Assembly (NCBI RefSeq): GCF_000151315.2
Contig: NW_011887307.1
Location: forward strand, 624,876 to 688,875
Reading direction: 5' to 3'
Source: Capsaspora owczarzaki ATCC 30864
Lineage: Eukaryota > Opisthokonta > Filasterea
DNA length: 64,000 nt
The position numbers and the translations under genes are program-made. Within the stretch, counting starts at the first letter, position 1, and each line of letters begins with the position of its first letter. Below are positions 58,290 to 64,000 of this stretch, one piece after another. The notes beneath the pieces were generated by a model that saw nothing but the letters and a program-made list of their open reading frames with translations, had not been told where the DNA came from and did no database searches.

Positions 58290-59107
58290 TGTGGAAGAAG
58301 TGTGTCAAAGAAGGAAAAAGATTGGTGAAAATGGGGTTTCGGAGTGGAAAGGGAAGAGGGGGAATAGACACAAGGAAAAAAAAAAAAGCAAAGAAAAGCA
58401 AAATAGAAAAAGAGTGAGACTGCACGTATAGAACAACCTGAATAAGGACTAAAAAGCAAGCATGCAGGTGCAGAAGAAGCGAGTGATTGAAAATAGAGTC
58501 ACAATTGAAGGCCGGGGGGGGGGAGATAGAGCGAAATTCGTAACAGGAGCCAAGACTTGTTGCTCGCGCCAAATGCTCAAAGTCAAAATTTCAAAGAGCC
58601 AGAGGCAAGGGTGGTCTCAAATTTTTGTCCGGTTGCTGGGAGCAGTTATTTTTGTATATCGCTTCAGTTCAAATTGTGCACCCGCTTCATCATGACCGAG
58701 CCGTCGTACCTGACAGACGTATGTTTTCTCACCGAAAAGTTATGAGCGAACGGAATCGAGTCGGGCGGGCACGCTGTTGACAACGTTCTGACAACGCTGC
58801 TTTTCTCGTGTTCTTTCCAGTCAGTATCTACGTAGGAATCGAGAGCAACACTTTTTTTTTTCGCCATGGGCGCTGGCAGCATTTTGGTTTTCCGAGGAGC
58901 AACACTTTTTTTCATCGCCGACATTTTGGTTTCCGCAGAGCAACAGTTGGTTTTTTTTTCTCCGCCAACAGTGGTTTCACTTTTTGAAATAAGGGGAGAC
59001 AAAAGACAAGGAGAGGGCCGCAGAGAAAAGACGAGAGATGGGAGGGGTGGGAAGTGCAGTTTCCAATTTTTATCAGGAGTTGAGACTCTCGTGCGAGGAC
59101 TCGATAA
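58290..59107. promoter_or_regulatory. Divergent intergenic region with a diverged tandem repeat
   Basis: About 820 bp between POLR1C (minus) and the next plus-strand gene. Between 58840 and 58975 a unit with GAGCAACAC, a T-run, CGCC and CATTTTGGTTT(T)CC occurs twice, with a partial third copy. An A-run at 58377-58389 lies in the POLR1C leader. Confidence 0.55.
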
Positions 59108-59245
59108 TTTCTAAGATATGAGGACGGTGCGGCAGTATGTGAAGTTCCGAAGCGTCAAGTCTGGTCTGATGCATCCCAGTCTGTCAATGAACTTTTTGCT
59201 TTCGCCCGCTTTCGCTTCAACGCACGTTTCGTTCACATTGACATA

Positions 59246-60133
59246 ATGGACCGTACTCTTGGAGACGTCATCGACCAACACCTCATCCTCAGTTCCATTT
59301 TGAACCTTCCGGCTGACCACGAGATACGCAAGTGGCCGGTTGCGGACGTCGCTCTCGTCGACTGGCCAGTGATGCAACAGCTTTTGAATGAGGAACTGCC
59401 AGTCGACGACAAGCCGGCCACGAAGGCCAAGAGGCTCGTCGCCTTCAACCTGCTCCAACATTTGCTCGATCAAGCGACGATTGGAGCTCCCCCCGTGGTG
59501 CCTCACCTGCGCGAATCCGATACCCCGACGCGCTTCAAAGGCGTCGTGAACGGAGTGCTCTCGCTCACAAACGGCGCTGTGCTGTCCGCGGCCGCTGTCG
59601 TTGACAGTTCCACTCAACCGTTTGCTTCCATGGACCTGCTTCAGCAGTATCTCGAGGACCGCCTTGGAAATCTCGCTCGCTTGGAGATTGTGACGCTTGA
59701 TCTCTCTGGCAACGACTTGCGGAACAGTGACATGCCGTACATTGTGACACTCGTCCAAGCACTCAAGTGTCCAGTCGTCAAGTTGCGCTCCAACCGCCTT
59801 GGGATGGGCGTCCCAACCACGGATAATAATTCCCCCGTCCACTACCTCGTCTCGCTCGCCGCAGAGAAATACGTGCGTTTTCTTGACATTGTTAACAACT
59901 ATGTCTCTGCAGTTGATTGGGATCCGGCGTATCGGCAATTCACAAGCAACAACGAGACGACCTGGCGCAAGCTGGTGTACCTTCCTTTGTCCTGGGTGTC
60001 CACGCACAAGTGGCAGTCGAGTATCTGTGGTGAACACACCGACGCAGCAATGGACTGTCACAACAAGTTCTACTGGGCCGGTCTGACCGATCCTGTCTTT
60101 ACGCGGTCCGATCAGCTGCCAGAGCTCAATTAA
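59246..60133 (+). CDS. Unidentified protein with a leucine-rich-like segment
   Basis: 295 residues from the ATG at 59246 (MDRTLGDVIDQHLILSS) to the stop at 60131-60133. Around residues 150-185 it has IVTLDLSGNDLRNSDMPYIV and KCPVVKLRSNRLGMG, a short LRR-like pair with LDLSGN and L-SNRL. The rest is mixed helical sequence with a Trp/Cys/His-rich C-terminus (WVSTHKWQSS, CGEHTDAAMDCHNKFYW). No signal peptide or membrane segment. The same frame stays open upstream to 59108 and reads as protein-like sequence, so an upstream exon or earlier start is likely. It sits near a CR-type NTPase gene; a link to CR/Crinkler-type proteins is only a suggestion. A longer ORF on the opposite strand is judged an antisense shadow. 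Confidence 0.6.
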   Translation: MDRTLGDVIDQHLILSSILNLPADHEIRKWPVADVALVDWPVMQQLLNEELPVDDKPATKAKRLVAFNLLQHLLDQATIGAPPVVPHLRESDTPTRFKGVVNGVLSLTNGAVLSAAAVVDSSTQPFASMDLLQQYLEDRLGNLARLEIVTLDLSGNDLRNSDMPYIVTLVQALKCPVVKLRSNRLGMGVPTTDNNSPVHYLVSLAAEKYVRFLDIVNNYVSAVDWDPAYRQFTSNNETTWRKLVYLPLSWVSTHKWQSSICGEHTDAAMDCHNKFYWAGLTDPVFTRSDQLPELN

Positions 60134-60332
60134 GTTACTTTGCATGACCAACCTCGGAAGGAAGGTGGTGTAACTACGCGTTTGTGTCGCGGCGATTGCC
60201 GCTGTTTTTGATGTCGTTGATTGTTTTCTCTTTTTGGTTTTCTGCTGTCGTTTGCTGTGGGATGTCACATAGAGGATTTGCCCTGCTTGCATGTCAAGAA
60301 GAAAACACATTCATTCTCGAGAACGATGTTGC

Positions 60333-61289
60333 TTATTTGAGTGCGTTCAGGATCGCGGTTTGCAGCTTGGCATACAGCACAAAAAAGTATGGACGCGGTG
60401 AATTCTTGGTTTCCTCGCTCTCCATCCAATTGGTCCACACCTCCACCACTTGCTGATTGATAAAGTAGTCTCGGTCCTCCTCTGACGCTGCTTTCAACTT
60501 CGCGATGGTGCCAGTCAAGATGGATAAATCTTTTGCTGCAAACCCCAAACTACCCACCGTGCTGAACAGCTGCACACCAGGCAAGGGGATGTACTGCAAA
60601 ATATTCAGTGCATTGCGCAGACCCGCTTCAATCACCGTCCATACCGTCTTTGAAAAAAACTCGTTCCGTATTCGTGTCAATCCGGAAATTCACGTACGCA
60701 ATCATCGACGCACGAATCATCAGCATTTCTCGCGATTTATCAACATTGATTAACTTATTCAGCTCCACCGGTAATAATCGAATATCAGGTCCAATGAATT
60801 TATTGAAAATATCAACATATCGGCTGGGAACACTCGGAACCATTCGCTTGAAGTAAGTCATCATTTGTGGCCAATACTCTTCCCCAACTTCATCTCGTAC
60901 ATAGTTCAGATAATTCAGCACCTGAACTGGCTGCGGATTCATTGCTTTGATTCGCCCAGGTGTCGTAATCAGCACACCAAGGCTCAGTTTCAATCGCTCG
61001 TCTTCTTTCAAATTTTTCAACCCTCGAATGGCATCAATCAGCTGGTTGACGTGCAGATCCATCCAGAATTTCGGGATGCTCGGGTCGGATGGTTGTAGAG
61101 AATAGTGAGGAAAATACGGTGTCAAGTCTTCGCCGGAAGGATTGGGTAAATCCCCACCTACTTTTTTTGAGCAACCAGCATCATTCCGCCCTCCACCGTC
61201 TTCAAATACTTCTCCAGCTGCGCACCCTTCTTGAACTCATCCCAGTCCGGCTCCGCCAACGGCTCCATCTGCTCTGGATCCATTCCCAT
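60333..61289 (-). pseudogene. Unidentified gene with interrupted reading frame
   Basis: A minus-strand protein-like sequence of about 320 residues, starting near MGMDPEQMEPLAEPDWDEF and ending LYAKLQTAILNALK. It is spread over more than one frame with about two interruptions and no convincing introns. Segments such as VNQLIDAIRGLKNLKEDER, LNYVRDEVGEEYWPQM, KFIGPDIRLLPVELNKLI and IPLPGVQLFSTVGSLGF are clearly biased like real protein. I do not recognise the family. It looks more AT-rich than its neighbours by eye. It may be a decayed gene, an acquired element, or an intact gene with assembly errors in homopolymers; sequence alone does not decide. Confidence 0.5.
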
Positions 61290-61432
61290 GGAAAGAGTTG
61301 TTGATGGCGGATTTCCATTCGCTTGCTCGCTCCTCCTTCCCGCACCGGCTCCATCGCCGTCGATTGTATGGTGCAATCTGATCACAAGCAGTGTATTGAT
61401 CGGAGTGTGCCATCTTCCTAAAACGAGTCATG

Positions 61433-64000
<2,568 letters not shown>

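Noticed and set aside
59111-60310. 399-codon minus-strand ORF opposite the 59246-60133 gene
   Set aside because: Composition is the typical Val/Arg/His-rich shadow of a coding strand; the plus-strand reading has the LRR-like LDLSGN segment and a better start.

Overview
The window is eukaryotic nuclear DNA. Most genes are split by short introns (about 50-150 nt, GT-AG with one clear GC-AG case), genes lie close together on both strands, and intergenic DNA is full of A/T homopolymers and simple repeats. The gene set points to a single-celled opisthokont close to animals. It includes a STARD3-type MENTAL+START protein, a TRF-like telomere protein with a telobox Myb, NLR-type leucine-rich repeats joined to an IRAK-like kinase, and a five-LIM protein. 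A filasterean such as Capsaspora would fit; this is inference from gene content, not a species match.

Layout. 1-6.8 kb: the 5' end of a glutamine-rich protein (minus strand) and a long A-tract-rich non-coding stretch with a 100-N gap. 6.8-15.1 kb: MMS19 (16 exons), a Siw14-type phosphatase, an LSB/PIN3-like SH3 protein and a small membrane protein. 15.5-20 kb: tRNA-Thr(AGU), an intronless PARP and an unidentified 228-residue protein. 20.3-29.6 kb: a STARD3-like lipid-transfer protein, then a ~6 kb gene encoding about 28 LRRs (one 84-nt exon each), an IRAK/RLK-like non-RD kinase and a RING finger. 30.6 kb: a small interstitial TTAGGG/CCCTAA block, followed at 31.3-33.7 kb by the TRF-like gene. 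33.9-46.4 kb: RRP5/PDCD11, an SLC38/AVT-type transporter and casein kinase 1. 48.6-58.3 kb: the five-LIM protein, SEC31 and POLR1C (RPAC1). 59-64 kb: a different neighbourhood with two unidentified genes and the 5' part of a P-loop NTPase that resembles Crinkler/CR-type effector NTPases and runs off the window.

Functionally most genes are housekeeping: cytosolic Fe-S assembly (MMS19), ribosome biogenesis and Pol I/III (RRP5, POLR1C), COPII traffic (SEC31), sterol transfer (STARD3), signalling (CK1, Siw14) and genome maintenance (PARP, TRF). The parts most worth a second look are the LRR-kinase-RING gene and its exon array, the TRF gene beside telomeric repeats, and the CR-like locus at the right edge. 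Exon boundaries were worked out by hand from splice signals and phase. Nearly all phases close exactly, but none is backed by transcripts.
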